Positions 17,659 to 28,284 are shown, numbered from the stretch's first letter. The stretch: 64,000 nt of DNA from Pseudomonas parafulva (GCF_002021815.1 NZ_CP019952.1:4309001-4373000), one strand, 5' to 3'. The notes: generated by a model not told the origin, from the sequence alone. Numbers and translations: made by a program.

Positions 17659-17691
17659 CCATTAGGAGCAGGCCTGGCCTGCTCCTAATGG
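17659..17691 (-). repeat. Perfect 15-bp hairpin between soxA and soxG
   Basis: CCATTAGGAGCAGGC and its exact complement separated by CTG. It lies 10 bp after the soxA stop and has no T run, so it is more likely an mRNA-stabilising or attenuating hairpin inside the operon than a full terminator. Confidence 0.6.
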
Positions 17692-17700
17692 AGCCCGGAG

Positions 17701-20700
17701 TCAAACGTTCTGCCGCTCACCCTTCGGATCGAAGAACACCGAAGACACGATTTCCGCCTCGATCACGCTGCCATCGGCCTGAGGCGAGTAGACACGCTCG
17801 CCCATGCGCTTGAGGCCGCCCTTGACCACACCCATGGCGAACGAGTAGCCCAGAGAGTTGGCAGCGTAGCTGGAGGTAACGTGGCCAACCATGTCCATCG
17901 GGATGGGCTGCTTCGGATCGAACACCAGTTGAGCGCCTTCAGGCAGCCACTGGTTCGGGTCGATCGGTTTCAGGCCAACCAGCTGCTTGCGGTTTTCACG
18001 CACGCAGTCTTCACGGTTCATGCCGCGCAGGCCGATCCACGAATACGGCTTGTTGCGCCCTACGCACCAGCTCATGTTCAGGTCGTCCGGGGTCATCGAG
18101 CCGTCCGTGTCCTGGCCGACGATGATGAAGCCCTTCTCGGCACGCAACACGTGCATGGTCTCGGTGCCGTACGGGGTCAGGTTGTACTTCTTGCCTGCCT
18201 CGACGATCTGCTCCAGCACGCCCATGGCGTAGTTGGCCTGCACGTTGATTTCGTACGACAGTTCACCGGTGAACGAGATACGGAAGACACGGGCCGGCAC
18301 ACCGCCGACGTTGCCTTCCTTCCAGGTCATGAACGGGAAGGCTTCCTTGTCCATGTCGATGTCGGTCAACTCGCTGAGCAGCTTGCGGCTGTTCGGCCCG
18401 GACAAGGTCATGGTCGCCCAGTGGTCGGTCACCGAGGTGAAGTACACCTTAAGGTCCGGCCACTCGGTCTGGTGGTACAGCTCCAGCCACTGCAACACGC
18501 GCGCCGCGCCGCCAGTGGTGGTGGTCATGATGAAGTGATTGTCGCCGACGCAGGCGGTCACGCCGTCGTCGAACACCATGCCGTCTTCCTTGCACATCAG
18601 GCCATAGCGCGCCTTGCCCACATCGAGCTTGGTCCAGGCGTTGGTGTACACGCGGTTGAGGAACTCGCGCGAATCCGGGCCCTGAATATCGATCTTGCCC
18701 AGGGTAGAGGCGTCCAGGAAGCCGACGCTGTCACGCACGGCCTTGCATTCGCGGGCAACGGCGGCGTGAATGTCTTCACCGGCCTTGGGGAAGTACCACG
18801 GGCGCTTCCACTGGCCGACGTCCTCGAACTCGGCGCCGTTCTTCACGTGCCAGGCATGCAGGGCCGTAAAGCGCACGGGCTCGAACAAGTGCCCACAGTG
18901 ACGGCCCGCCACCGCGCCGAACGTCACCGGCGTGTAGTTGGGGCGGAACATGGTGGTGCCCATTTCCGGAATGGTAATGCCCATCGAACGCGCCGCAATG
19001 GCTAGGCCGTTGATGTTGCCCAGCTTGCCCTGGTCGGTACCGAAACCCAGCGCGGTGTAGCGCTTGACGTGCTCGACCGACTCGAAGCCTTCACGGGTAG
19101 CCAGCTCGATGGCAGCGGCCGTGACGTCGTTCTGCTGATCGACGAACTGCTTCGGCGCACGGGCGGTGCCCTTGTCGTGTGGCACCTGGAACAGCGCCAG
19201 GGTGGCGTCTTCCTTGCGCGAAACGGTTTTCGGCAAGGTGCCTACGCTGGCCTTGAAACCTGCTTCGGTGGCTGCACGCACGCCGCCTTCGAAGCCGTCG
19301 GCAATGGCATCGCCCAACGGGTAGACACCGTTGATGCCGCCAACGCACTCGCGCTTTTGCGGGGCATTGCCCGGCACGAAGCCCAGGATGTCTTCACGCC
19401 ATACCGGACGGCCGCCCAGGTGCGAAGCCAGGTGAACCACAGGGCTATAGCCCCCGGAGGTGGCGATCAAATCGCACTCGAGGGTTTCACCAGGGCTGGT
19501 GACCTTGTGGGCCTGCACATCGATGGCCGCCACACGAGCGCCGGTGACGTGCTTGCTGCCCTTGGCTTCGATGACGGCACTGGAAGTGAGGATACGAATA
19601 CCCTTGGCGCGCGCTTCTTCGACCAGCGAGCCACGTGGGTTGTGGCGCGCATCGGCGATGGCCACCACTTGCAGCCCAGCATCGTGCCAGTCCAGCGCGG
19701 TACGATAGGCGTGGTCGTTGTTGGTCGACAGCACCAGCTTGCGGCCAGGTGCTACGCCGTAGCGACGGACGTAGGTCGAAACAGCGCCGGCCAGCATGTT
19801 GCCCGGCACGTCGTTGTTGCCGTACACCAGCGGGCGCTCATGGGCGCCGGTGGCCAGTACGACACGTTTGGCCCGTACACGGTGCACGCGGTGGCGCACC
19901 TGACCAAGCGGAGCACGGTCGCCCAAGTGGTCGGTGAGGCGCTCATGGATGGTCAGGAAGTTGTGGTCGTGGTAACCGTTGACCGTGGCGCGTGGCAGCA
20001 AGGTCACTTCCGGCAGGCCTTCGAGCTCCTTGATGACGCCACTGACCCATTCAGCGGCCGGCTTGCCGTCGAGGGTTTCACGGGTGTCCAGCAGGCTGCC
20101 ACCGAATTCTTCCTGCTCGTCCGCCAGAATCACGCGAGCACCGCTGCGCGCAGCGGCAAGAGCTGCCGCCAGGCCCGCAGGCCCTGCACCGACGATCAGT
20201 ACGTCGCAGTGCTGGTTCATGTAGTCGTAGCTGTCCGGATCATTCTGCAGCGGCGCGCGGCCAAGGCCGGCTGCCTTACGGATGTACTTCTCGTACGTCA
20301 TCCAGAACGACTTAGGGTACATGAAAGTTTTGTAGTAGAAGCCCGGCGGCATCATGCTGCCGCCCACCTTGCCGAGGATACCCATGACGTCATTGTTGAC
20401 GTTCGGCCAGCCATTGGTGCTGGTGGCGACCAGGCCCGAATACAGGGCTTGCTGGGTGGCGCGCACGTTGGGGATCTGGGTGGCTTCGCTGGAGCCGATC
20501 TGCAAGATGGCGTTCGGCTCCTCGGTGCCTGCGGCAATGATGCCGCGCGGACGCGAGTACTTGAAGCTGCGGCCAACGATGTCGACGCCGTTGGCCAGCA
20601 GGGCCGCTGCCAGGCTGTCGCCGGCATAGCCCTGGTAAGTCTTGCCGTTGAAGGTGAAGTTCAACACCTTGCTGCGGTCGATACGGCCGCCGCTGGCGAG

Positions 20701-20718
20701 GCGATAGGTCTGGCTCAT
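17701..20718 (-). CDS. soxA: Sarcosine oxidase alpha subunit
   Basis: A 1005-residue subunit. Residues about 17-100 are a ferredoxin-like region that has kept the fold (NFTFNGKTYQGYAGDSLAAA). From about 172 there is an NAD-binding Rossmann domain (DVLIVGAGPAGLAAALAAA, VVLATGAHERP). The last 400 residues are a folate-binding GcvT-type domain (EDVGQWKRPWYFP, FLDASTLGKIDIQGPD, GTETMHVLRAEKG). Together with SoxB, SoxD and SoxG it demethylates sarcosine to glycine, giving 5,10-methylene-THF and H2O2. It overlaps soxD by 4 nt. Confidence 0.96.
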   Translation of the reverse strand: MSQTYRLASGGRIDRSKVLNFTFNGKTYQGYAGDSLAAALLANGVDIVGRSFKYSRPRGIIAAGTEEPNAILQIGSSEATQIPNVRATQQALYSGLVATSTNGWPNVNNDVMGILGKVGGSMMPPGFYYKTFMYPKSFWMTYEKYIRKAAGLGRAPLQNDPDSYDYMNQHCDVLIVGAGPAGLAAALAAARSGARVILADEQEEFGGSLLDTRETLDGKPAAEWVSGVIKELEGLPEVTLLPRATVNGYHDHNFLTIHERLTDHLGDRAPLGQVRHRVHRVRAKRVVLATGAHERPLVYGNNDVPGNMLAGAVSTYVRRYGVAPGRKLVLSTNNDHAYRTALDWHDAGLQVVAIADARHNPRGSLVEEARAKGIRILTSSAVIEAKGSKHVTGARVAAIDVQAHKVTSPGETLECDLIATSGGYSPVVHLASHLGGRPVWREDILGFVPGNAPQKRECVGGINGVYPLGDAIADGFEGGVRAATEAGFKASVGTLPKTVSRKEDATLALFQVPHDKGTARAPKQFVDQQNDVTAAAIELATREGFESVEHVKRYTALGFGTDQGKLGNINGLAIAARSMGITIPEMGTTMFRPNYTPVTFGAVAGRHCGHLFEPVRFTALHAWHVKNGAEFEDVGQWKRPWYFPKAGEDIHAAVARECKAVRDSVGFLDASTLGKIDIQGPDSREFLNRVYTNAWTKLDVGKARYGLMCKEDGMVFDDGVTACVGDNHFIMTTTTGGAARVLQWLELYHQTEWPDLKVYFTSVTDHWATMTLSGPNSRKLLSELTDIDMDKEAFPFMTWKEGNVGGVPARVFRISFTGELSYEINVQANYAMGVLEQIVEAGKKYNLTPYGTETMHVLRAEKGFIIVGQDTDGSMTPDDLNMSWCVGRNKPYSWIGLRGMNREDCVRENRKQLVGLKPIDPNQWLPEGAQLVFDPKQPIPMDMVGHVTSSYAANSLGYSFAMGVVKGGLKRMGERVYSPQADGSVIEAEIVSSVFFDPKGERQNV

Positions 20719-21050
20719 ACGTTGACTCCCCGTTCGTTTACAGCAGCCGAGCGCGCCGGTGTGTGTTCACGGGCGCTGACTTGCGGCTTCTCGCCAATCT
20801 TGTAGGTTTCCAGAATCTCGTAGGTTTCGGTGTTACGGGTGACGTTGAAATACTGACGGCAGCCGGCAACGTGATCCCACAGTTCGTGGTGGATACCGCG
20901 CGGGTTGTCACGGTAGAACATGTACGTGCCCCACTCCTGGTCGGAGCAGGCGTTGGGGTCCAGCGGGCGGGCAATGTGCGCCTGGCCAGAGGCGTGGAAC
21001 TCTTCTTCGGAGCGCAGCTCGCCGCAGTGGGGACAGAAAATATGCAACAT
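20715..21050 (-). CDS. soxD: Sarcosine oxidase delta subunit
   Basis: A 111-residue zinc subunit. The CPHC motif at residues 5-8 and the downstream HVAGC supply the known zinc ligands of the family. GTYMFYRDNPRG and WDHVAGCRQYFNVTRN are conserved. The start at 21050 gives MLHIFCPHCGE; longer starts read into soxB in another frame. ATGA overlap with soxA indicates translational coupling. Confidence 0.95.
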   Translation of the reverse strand: MLHIFCPHCGELRSEEEFHASGQAHIARPLDPNACSDQEWGTYMFYRDNPRGIHHELWDHVAGCRQYFNVTRNTETYEILETYKIGEKPQVSAREHTPARSAAVNERGVNV

Positions 21051-21064
21051 GACGGTGTCTCCGG

Positions 21065-22315
21065 TTAGTGGGCGACGGCGGCAGCGCCGTGTTCGTCGAT
21101 CAGGGCGCCGTTGTAGAAGCGGTCCATGGAGAACGGCGCGGCCAGTGGGTGCATCTCGCCCTTGGCCAGGCTCGCGGCGAAGACGTTGCCCGAACCTGGG
21201 GTCGCCTTGAAGCCGCCAGTACCCCATCCGCAGTTGAAGAACATGTTCTTGACCGGGGTCTTGGTGATGATCGGGCAGGCGTCCGGCGAGGTGTCGACGA
21301 TGCCGCCCCATTGGCGGTTCATGCGTACACGCGAGAGGTTGGGGAACATCTCGACGATGGCCTGCAAGGTGTGCTCGATCACCGGGTAAGAACCACGCTG
21401 GCCGTAGCCGACCCAGCTGTCGATACCCGCACCGATCACCAGGTCACCTTTGTCCGACTGGCTGATGTAGCCGTGCACGGCGTTGGACATGATGACGCTG
21501 TCGATGATGGGCTTGATCGGTTCGGAAACCAGTGCCTGCAAGGGGTGCGATTCGAGCGGCAGGCGGAAGCCGGCCAGCTTGGCCATGTGGCCGGAGTTAC
21601 CTGCCGTGACCACGCCCACGCGCTTGGCGCCGATGAAGCCCTTGGTGGTTTCCACGCCGATGACCGCGCCGTTTTCCTTGCGGAAACCCGTCACTTCGGT
21701 CTGCTGGATCAAATCCACGCCCAGGGCGTCGGCGGCACGGGCGTAACCCCAGGCCACGGCATCGTGACGGGCAACGCCGCCACGGCGCTGTACGGTAGCA
21801 CCCAGGATTGGGTAACGGGTGTTCTTGGAGCAGTCCAGGTACGGAATCTCGGCCGCGACCTGGGCGGTATTGAGCAGCTCGCCATCGACGCCATTAAGGC
21901 GGTTGGCGCTGACCCGGCGTTCGGAGTCACGCATGTCCTGCAGGGTATGGCACAGGTTGTACACGCCGCGCTGGGAGAACATGACGTTGTAGTTGAGGTC
22001 CTGGGACAGGCCCTCCCACAGCTTCATGGCGTGCTCGTAGAGGTGGGCCGACTCGTCCCACAGGTAGTTGGAGCGCACGATGGTGGTGTTACGGGCGGTG
22101 TTGCCGCCGCCCAGGTAACCTTTTTCGATCACCGCGACATTGGTGATGCCGTGTTCCTTGGCCAGGTAGTAGGCCGTGGCCAGGCCGTGGCCGCCACCGC
22201 CGACGATGACCACGTCGTACACCTTCTTCGGTGTCGGCGTACGCCACATGCGCTGCCAGTTCTCGTGGTGGCTGAGGGAGTGCTTGAGAAGGCCGAAGCC
22301 CGAGTAACGTTGCAT
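21065..22315 (-). CDS. soxB: Sarcosine oxidase beta subunit
   Basis: The 416-residue flavoprotein subunit that carries the catalytic site. DAO fold with [56 protein letters not shown] and [12 protein letters not shown]. It binds FAD and, in characterised relatives, covalent FMN at the interface with SoxA. The start at 22315 ([14 protein letters not shown]) is the conserved one. It lies 15 bp after glyA and 14 bp before soxD. Confidence 0.96.
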   Translation of the reverse strand: MQRYSGFGLLKHSLSHHENWQRMWRTPTPKKVYDVVIVGGGGHGLATAYYLAKEHGITNVAVIEKGYLGGGNTARNTTIVRSNYLWDESAHLYEHAMKLWEGLSQDLNYNVMFSQRGVYNLCHTLQDMRDSERRVSANRLNGVDGELLNTAQVAAEIPYLDCSKNTRYPILGATVQRRGGVARHDAVAWGYARAADALGVDLIQQTEVTGFRKENGAVIGVETTKGFIGAKRVGVVTAGNSGHMAKLAGFRLPLESHPLQALVSEPIKPIIDSVIMSNAVHGYISQSDKGDLVIGAGIDSWVGYGQRGSYPVIEHTLQAIVEMFPNLSRVRMNRQWGGIVDTSPDACPIITKTPVKNMFFNCGWGTGGFKATPGSGNVFAASLAKGEMHPLAAPFSMDRFYNGALIDEHGAAAVAH

Positions 22316-22330
22316 GGTGTGGGACTCCAC

Positions 22331-23584
<1,254 letters not shown>

Positions 23585-23966
23585 CTTGTATCTCCCGGCA
23601 GCGATCATTTTTTGTTCGGAGGGTTCACTTTGACCCTTTGTGGCGATGGTAGGGCTGGCCGGGGTGTGCCAGATGCCTGCGCACGCCTTGCAATGGCGCG
23701 TTTACGACATTGGTCAGCGTCCCGATCACACTGACCACACGTACGGCTTGCGTTGGGGGGCGCTGGCCTGAACACCCGCCAGGCCACGGCCCGTTTCTTC
23801 ATCGGGCCAAGCTCACTGACCTGACGCTTCGGCACGCCTGCCTGGATTTGGATACAGCGAAGCCCGTGAACAAGTGCGCTTGAAACGCATGGGTATCGGG
23901 GTTGTATAGTCAACCGCTGAATCGATGGTTTAGAGTGCTGTCCTGCGTCGTTCACAGGACAGTGTC
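23585..23966. other. Divergent glyA-ltaE intergenic region
   Basis: 382 bp between the two divergent genes, expected to hold both promoters. I see no RNA gene, no riboswitch-like fold and no convincing small gene; a minus-strand frame across it has no coding character. Confidence 0.5.
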
Positions 23967-25007
23967 ATGACAGATAAGAGCCAACAATTCGCCAGCGACA
24001 ACTATTCCGGCATCTGCCCGGAAGCCTGGTCTGCGATGGAAAAAGCCAACCACGGCCACGACCGCGCCTACGGCGACGATCAATGGACGGCGCGCGCCTC
24101 GGAATACTTTCGGGCCTTGTTCGAAACCGACTGCGAAGTGTTCTTCGCCTTCAACGGCACCGCCGCCAACTCGCTGGCCCTGGCCTCGCTGTGCCAGAGC
24201 TACCACAGCGTGATCTGCTCGGAGACCGCGCATGTCGAAACAGACGAGTGCGGCGCCCCGGAATTTTTCTCCAACGGCTCCAAGCTGCTTACCGCCCCAA
24301 GTACCAACGGCAAGCTCACCCCCGAGTCGATCCGCGAAGTGGCGCTCAAGCGCCAGGACATTCACTATCCAAAGCCCCGCGTGGTCACGCTCACGCAAGC
24401 CACGGAAGTCGGCACCGTCTACCGCCCCGACGAACTCAAGGCGATCAGCGCCACCTGCAAGGAATTGGGCCTTAACTTGCACATGGACGGCGCGCGCTTT
24501 ACCAATGCTTGCGCTTTCCTGGGCTGCAGCCCGGCCGAACTGACCTGGAAAGCCGGCGTCGACGTATTGTGTTTTGGCGGCACCAAGAACGGCATGGCCG
24601 TCGGGGAAGCCATCCTGTTCTTCAACCGGCAGTTGGCCGAAGACTTCGACTACCGTTGCAAGCAAGCCGGGCAATTGGCTTCGAAGATGCGGTTTCTGTC
24701 TGCGCCTTGGGTCGGGATACTCGAAGACGGCGCCTGGATGCGGCACGGCAAGCATGCCAACCACTGCGCCCAATTATTGGCATCACTGGTGAGTGATTTG
24801 CCAGGCATCGAGCTGATGTTCCCAGTGGAAGCCAACGGGGTGTTCCTGCAAATGCCCGAACCGGTGATCGAGGCCTTGCGAGGCAAGGGCTGGCGCTTCT
24901 ATACCTTCATCGGCAGCGGCGGTGCGCGGTTCATGTGTTCCTGGGACACTGAAGAAGAACGTGTGCGCGAGCTGGCGGCAGACATCCGGGCCATCGCCGG
25001 CACTTGA
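23967..25007 (+). CDS. ltaE: Low-specificity L-threonine aldolase
   Basis: A PLP enzyme of 346 residues that splits L-threonine and allo-threonine into glycine and acetaldehyde. The PLP lysine is in DVLCFGGTKNGMAVGEAILF; other blocks are NGTAANSLALAS, HMDGARFTNA and FYTFIGSGGARFMCSWDT. It is divergent from glyA and supplies or removes glycine. A degenerate copy of its last 120 bp lies at 25140-25262, in front of RHS unit R7, and its stop codon overlaps a weak copy of the RHS-linked palindrome. Confidence 0.94.
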   Translation: MTDKSQQFASDNYSGICPEAWSAMEKANHGHDRAYGDDQWTARASEYFRALFETDCEVFFAFNGTAANSLALASLCQSYHSVICSETAHVETDECGAPEFFSNGSKLLTAPSTNGKLTPESIREVALKRQDIHYPKPRVVTLTQATEVGTVYRPDELKAISATCKELGLNLHMDGARFTNACAFLGCSPAELTWKAGVDVLCFGGTKNGMAVGEAILFFNRQLAEDFDYRCKQAGQLASKMRFLSAPWVGILEDGAWMRHGKHANHCAQLLASLVSDLPGIELMFPVEANGVFLQMPEPVIEALRGKGWRFYTFIGSGGARFMCSWDTEEERVRELAADIRAIAGT

Positions 25008-25019
25008 TACTTCTGCCAG
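25004..25019 (+). promoter_or_regulatory. Half-conserved palindrome at the ltaE stop codon
   Basis: TTGATACTTCTGCCAG: the right half TTCTGCCAG is identical to the best RHS-linked sites, the left half is poor and contains the ltaE stop codon. It may be the boundary at which the R7 module joined ltaE. Confidence 0.35.
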
Positions 25020-25139
25020 TTTCTCCCTCCCGGACAGAACGATAGGCTGCTTGCACCTGGCCGGGGAATCACTCTTGTGAACTGGAGAAACGCGATCAAT
25101 GTAAAAAATACCTTCAGTCATTCAATAACGATAAAAAAA

Positions 25140-25262
25140 ATCGTGAAGGGCTTGTGGTTCAACACCCTCATCGGCAGCGACGGCGCAGGGTTCATGCGCG
25201 CTTGGGATAGGGAAGATGCGAGAGCTGGCAGTGGACATACGCAGCTTTGTCAGTCATTGACA
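25140..25262 (+). pseudogene. Degenerate duplicate of the ltaE 3' end
   Basis: GTGAAGGGCTTGTGGTTC, ACCCTCATCGGCAGCGACGG and GCAGGGTTCATGCGCGC match ltaE 24886-24940 base by base with scattered changes; TGGGATAGGGAAGATGCGAG and GCAGTGGACATACGCAGC continue the match to the ltaE end. Frameshifts make it untranslatable as ltaE. It ends just before the R7 palindrome. The intervening 25020-25139 is AT-rich and shows nothing recognisable. Confidence 0.75.
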
Positions 25263-25270
25263 CAGGCGTA

Positions 25271-25286
25271 CTGACAAATGTGCCAG
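25271..25286 (+). promoter_or_regulatory. 16-bp palindrome upstream of RHS unit R7
   Basis: CTGACAAATGTGCCAG, half sites CTGACA and TGCCAG. Its end is 58 nt before the ATG of R7, the same distance as at R8. Confidence 0.5.
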
Positions 25287-25344
25287 TAGGTGGGCCGGTG
25301 CAGGGTTGTTATGGTGGGCGTACGGTCCCACGAAAGCACCCCTC

Positions 25345-26202
25345 ATGCCAACCCGTTTATCACCAGCGTGTCCACGATCCACGTTGAGGCCCTCACCGGC
25401 CTTTACGCCATTCGGGTATAAGCCACCTCTGTGCAACATGCACATAGCCTTTGTCGGTGAAGTGCTGGACCCGGCAAGTTCTGCCTATTTGCTAGGTAAC
25501 GGACGGCGGGCCTACTCCCCTTTGCTAATGAGGTTCCGATCCCCCGATCCGCTCAGCCCGATGGGGGCCGGTGGCCCCAACTGTTATGCGTACTGCACCA
25601 ACGATCCGGTCAACTTCACAGACCCGTCTGGCCACGCACCGCTGCGCCGAAGTCCAGTAAATTCACAGCCTTCTCTTGTCCAGCATTACGCAGCGAGGGG
25701 GGCAAACGCGTTCGGCTCTGTGGTGGGTATGGGCATGTCATTCGCCGAGATAGCCATTGAGCACCGCCAACTGCAGCGTCAGCAGCCAGGGGCATCTTTT
25801 CCGGCCCTTCACAGGGCTCGCAGAATTGCGGGGTTTCATGCTCTGGCAACACCGGCAGTGTCGGATACCATCGAGTTGTTTTTGCCACCTGAGGCGGCGG
25901 ACCGTACAGGTTTGGTCGACAATCTCGGCCTGGCCAGCGCCGGACTTTTCACAACAGAAGCGGCAGTAGCGTTAGGTTCGACGCTGCGCACTGAGGGCGT
26001 CGCAGGGCTAATACCCGGAATGCAGTCGCTCATCTACGCTGCCGGGGAAGTGACCTTGATCGGGCCCATAAAAGATGCTGCCATGCATGTTGGCCGTTAT
26101 ACCGTGAGGCGGGTGGGGCAATTGCTTTCGAACAGAAGGCAGCCCCCCCCCGGTATCGTACTGCAAACTATCCGAGGCCTTCGGGAGCCTGCAGAGTCTT
26201 GA
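25345..26202 (+). CDS. Orphan RHS-core protein R7, C-terminus overlapping zapA antisense
   Basis: A 285-residue protein. Core at residues about 20-100: FTPFGYKPP, FVGEVLDPASSAYLLGNGRR, YSPLLMRFRSPDPLSP, GGPNCYAYC and NDPVNFTDPSGH. The tail has several Ala/Gly-rich hydrophobic stretches (AFGSVVGMGMSFAEIAI, VDNLGLASAGLFTTEAAVAL, MQSLIYAAGEVTLIGPI) that could insert in membranes; no enzyme motif is seen. The last 35 nt run antisense into the 3' end of zapA, so the final residues (IRGLREPAES) are zapA complement and not inherited RHS sequence. No immunity gene follows. Confidence 0.72.
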   Translation: MPTRLSPACPRSTLRPSPAFTPFGYKPPLCNMHIAFVGEVLDPASSAYLLGNGRRAYSPLLMRFRSPDPLSPMGAGGPNCYAYCTNDPVNFTDPSGHAPLRRSPVNSQPSLVQHYAARGANAFGSVVGMGMSFAEIAIEHRQLQRQQPGASFPALHRARRIAGFHALATPAVSDTIELFLPPEAADRTGLVDNLGLASAGLFTTEAAVALGSTLRTEGVAGLIPGMQSLIYAAGEVTLIGPIKDAAMHVGRYTVRRVGQLLSNRRQPPPGIVLQTIRGLREPAES

Positions 26203-26482
26203 CGATCGCCTCGACGGTCGCATCAACCTTGGCCTGAGTCTGCTCCAACACTTGCTGATGTTCACGCTGCTGTTCGATCTGCCGCGAACACAGGTTCAGT
26301 GCTGCCAAGACCATGAGCTTGTCGCCGATGAGTGTCGGAAACTGGCGCTTGGTCTCAGCCAGCACTGCATTGAGCATGCGAGCAGCCTGGGCCAGGGTTT
26401 CTTCCTGACCAGCGGGTGCCTTGAGGGAATAGTCATTGCCCAGAATGGAAACGACATTGACCGGGCTTGAGTGGGAGGTCAT
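26168..26482 (-). CDS. zapA: ZapA-like cell division protein
   Basis: A 104-residue protein with the ZapA pattern: an N-terminal beta part (VNVVSILGNDYSLKAPAGQEETLAQAARML), LIGDKLMVLAALNLCSRQIE, then a long coiled coil. ZapA bundles FtsZ at midcell. The canonical Pseudomonas zapA that I remember sits beside ssrS and ygfA, which are absent here, so this may be a paralogue kept near gbcAB. It overlaps the TIGR02449-type gene by 4 nt and is convergent with R7. Confidence 0.82.
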   Translation of the reverse strand: MTSHSSPVNVVSILGNDYSLKAPAGQEETLAQAARMLNAVLAETKRQFPTLIGDKLMVLAALNLCSRQIEQQREHQQVLEQTQAKVDATVEAIVKTLQAPEGLG

Positions 26483-26709
26483 GCGCCTACTGCACCCGCG
26501 TTGGCGCGTTCCAGCAGGGCCTGCAGGCGGGCGGCAGTGCTGCCGTTCTGCTCTTCCTGCTCCATCAGCGACAGCTGCAGGGTTTCGTTTTCTTCCTTTG
26601 CCTTGGCCAGTTCCTGGCCCAGGGCGGTGTTCTGCTCGGTGAGTTGAGCGTTTTTTTGCATCAGGTCGCTGACCAGCTGCTCGATTTGATTGAGGGAGGC
26701 TTCAAGCAT
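26479..26709 (-). CDS. TIGR02449-type coiled-coil protein, partner of ZapA
   Basis: A 76-residue, almost entirely coiled-coil protein (LEASLNQIEQLVSDLMQKNA with heptads of L, and ENETLQLSLMEQEEQNG). It matches the ZapB-like family that habitually precedes zapA in gammaproteobacteria. ATGA overlap with zapA indicates coupled translation; a division-related role is inferred from that pairing. Confidence 0.8.
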   Translation of the reverse strand: MLEASLNQIEQLVSDLMQKNAQLTEQNTALGQELAKAKEENETLQLSLMEQEEQNGSTAARLQALLERANAGAVGA

Positions 26710-26889
26710 GGGTCTATCTCAGGTTGTTGCGAGGGGCGCACACGATAAAGAAAAGTGCCGCCCATCGCCATTAAATATCGGATTCACAAGGTTTCCGCCC
26801 CGCAGATTGACAGGGTATCCACCTGCTTGTTCCGACCTGAGTCAACCACCGGTCAGTCAGGCTGCACAAACACAACCCCAGCCTGGCCC

Positions 26890-27990
26890 TCAATAATCGA
26901 TGCGCACATCCCCTTTCGGCACGCTGCAGCACGACAGGATGTACCCCTCGGCTTCATCTTCCTCGGTGATACCGCCGTTGTGCTCCATTTCGACTTCGCC
27001 GCCCAGCTTGAGCACCTTGCAGGTACCGCAAATGCCCATGCCGCAAGCTTTCGGGATCATCAGGCCGACCTTGGCCGCTGCAGCGTGCACGGTTTCGCCG
27101 GGGGCGATGCGGATGCTCTTCTCGCTGCCGATGAACTCAACCAGGTTGAGGTCGGCGGCGTCCACTTCGGGTGCCTCGGCGGCCGCTTCGGCGTGTTCGA
27201 CCGCATCGGCCTTGGCTTCGGCTGGCGTCGCCCCGAACGACTCCTCGTGGTAATTGTTCATGTCGAAGCCGACAGCCTCGAGCATGCGCTTGACCGCCGT
27301 CATGTAAGGGGTCGGGCCACAGCAGAACACCACACGCTCCATGTAGTCCGGCGCGATCAGCTCCATCAGCCGTTGGTTCAGGTAGCCACGGTAGCCCGCC
27401 CAAGGCTCGCCCAGGCCATGCTTCTCGCAGATGATGTGCAGGCTGAAATTGGGCACGCGGGACGCCATCTGCTCCAGTTCGCGATGGTAGATGATGTCCT
27501 TGGGTGAACGGGCACTGTGAACGAAGACCATGTCGACATTGGCGTTGGTGTCATAGAACCAGCGGGCCATGGACATGACCGGGGTGATGCCCACGCCGCC
27601 AGACAGGTACAGCACCTTGGCGCCTGGAAAATCGATGGCGTTGAACAGCCCCACAGGTCCGTGTACCGGCAGCTCGGCACCTTCGTGCATGGTGTCATGC
27701 AGGAAGTTGGACACCAGTCCGCCGGGTACGCGCTTGACCGTGATGGAGAAGCTGTAGGGCACCGATGGCGAGCTGGATATGGTGTAGGAACGCATCACCG
27801 GCTTGCCTTCGATTTCCAGCTCCAGGGTCACGAATTGCCCGGGCTTGAAGAAGAACATGATCGGCTGGTCTGCCATGAAGCAGAAGGTGCGCACGTCCCA
27901 GGTCTCCTGGATGACCTTGACGCAGCGCACGATGTGGCGGCCGTTGGCCCAGGTCTGGGTAGTGACCGGATTGAGGAAGGTTTCGGACAT
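26890..27990 (-). CDS. gbcB: Glycine betaine demethylase, reductase component
   Basis: A 366-residue FAD/2Fe-2S reductase that passes electrons from NAD(P)H to GbcA. Ferredoxin-reductase part: MRSYTISSSPSVPYSFSITV and YLSGGVGITPVMSMARWFYD. C-terminal plant-type 2Fe-2S domain: KACGMGICGTCKVLK and, later, SCCSVPKGDVRIDY. The start at 27990 is preferred over the ATG 6 nt upstream because the GGAG site is then properly spaced. It is divergent from gbcA across 294 bp that should contain both promoters. Confidence 0.94.
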   Translation of the reverse strand: MSETFLNPVTTQTWANGRHIVRCVKVIQETWDVRTFCFMADQPIMFFFKPGQFVTLELEIEGKPVMRSYTISSSPSVPYSFSITVKRVPGGLVSNFLHDTMHEGAELPVHGPVGLFNAIDFPGAKVLYLSGGVGITPVMSMARWFYDTNANVDMVFVHSARSPKDIIYHRELEQMASRVPNFSLHIICEKHGLGEPWAGYRGYLNQRLMELIAPDYMERVVFCCGPTPYMTAVKRMLEAVGFDMNNYHEESFGATPAEAKADAVEHAEAAAEAPEVDAADLNLVEFIGSEKSIRIAPGETVHAAAAKVGLMIPKACGMGICGTCKVLKLGGEVEMEHNGGITEEDEAEGYILSCCSVPKGDVRIDY

Positions 27991-28284
27991 GTTCATCTCC
28001 AGCAGCCGACAGTTGGCCTTTTTATGGCTCGGATGATGCTCAAGCTTGCGACCTTGAACATTCCTGCCAGCGACATCGGCGTACTTATCGCGACCAGCCC
28101 CACACGACAAGGGTTGCGGCGTCGTAATTCAAATCGGCCATGTCGCCCATGGATACGGTTCACGCCGCCTTCGGACGCACACTCCACCGCAAAACAACAC
28201 GCTGTTCATGGTTAACAGCCTTGCGGCACCACAACAACGATTAGCCACCTTTTGCCGGCCGCACACGGCCCCGAGGAATACACG

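Noticed and set aside
19069..20805. A 578-codon plus-strand open frame opposite soxA
   Set aside because: Antisense shadow; no recognisable motif, and soxA is certain.
23585..23966. A glycine riboswitch upstream of glyA
   Set aside because: I could not find tandem aptamer-like conserved segments in the leader.
26168..26709. The zapA pair as part of the RHS module R7
   Set aside because: It is on the opposite strand with backbone codon use, and a ZapA/TIGR02449 pair near gbcAB is plausible ancestral content; only the 3' overlap is unusual.
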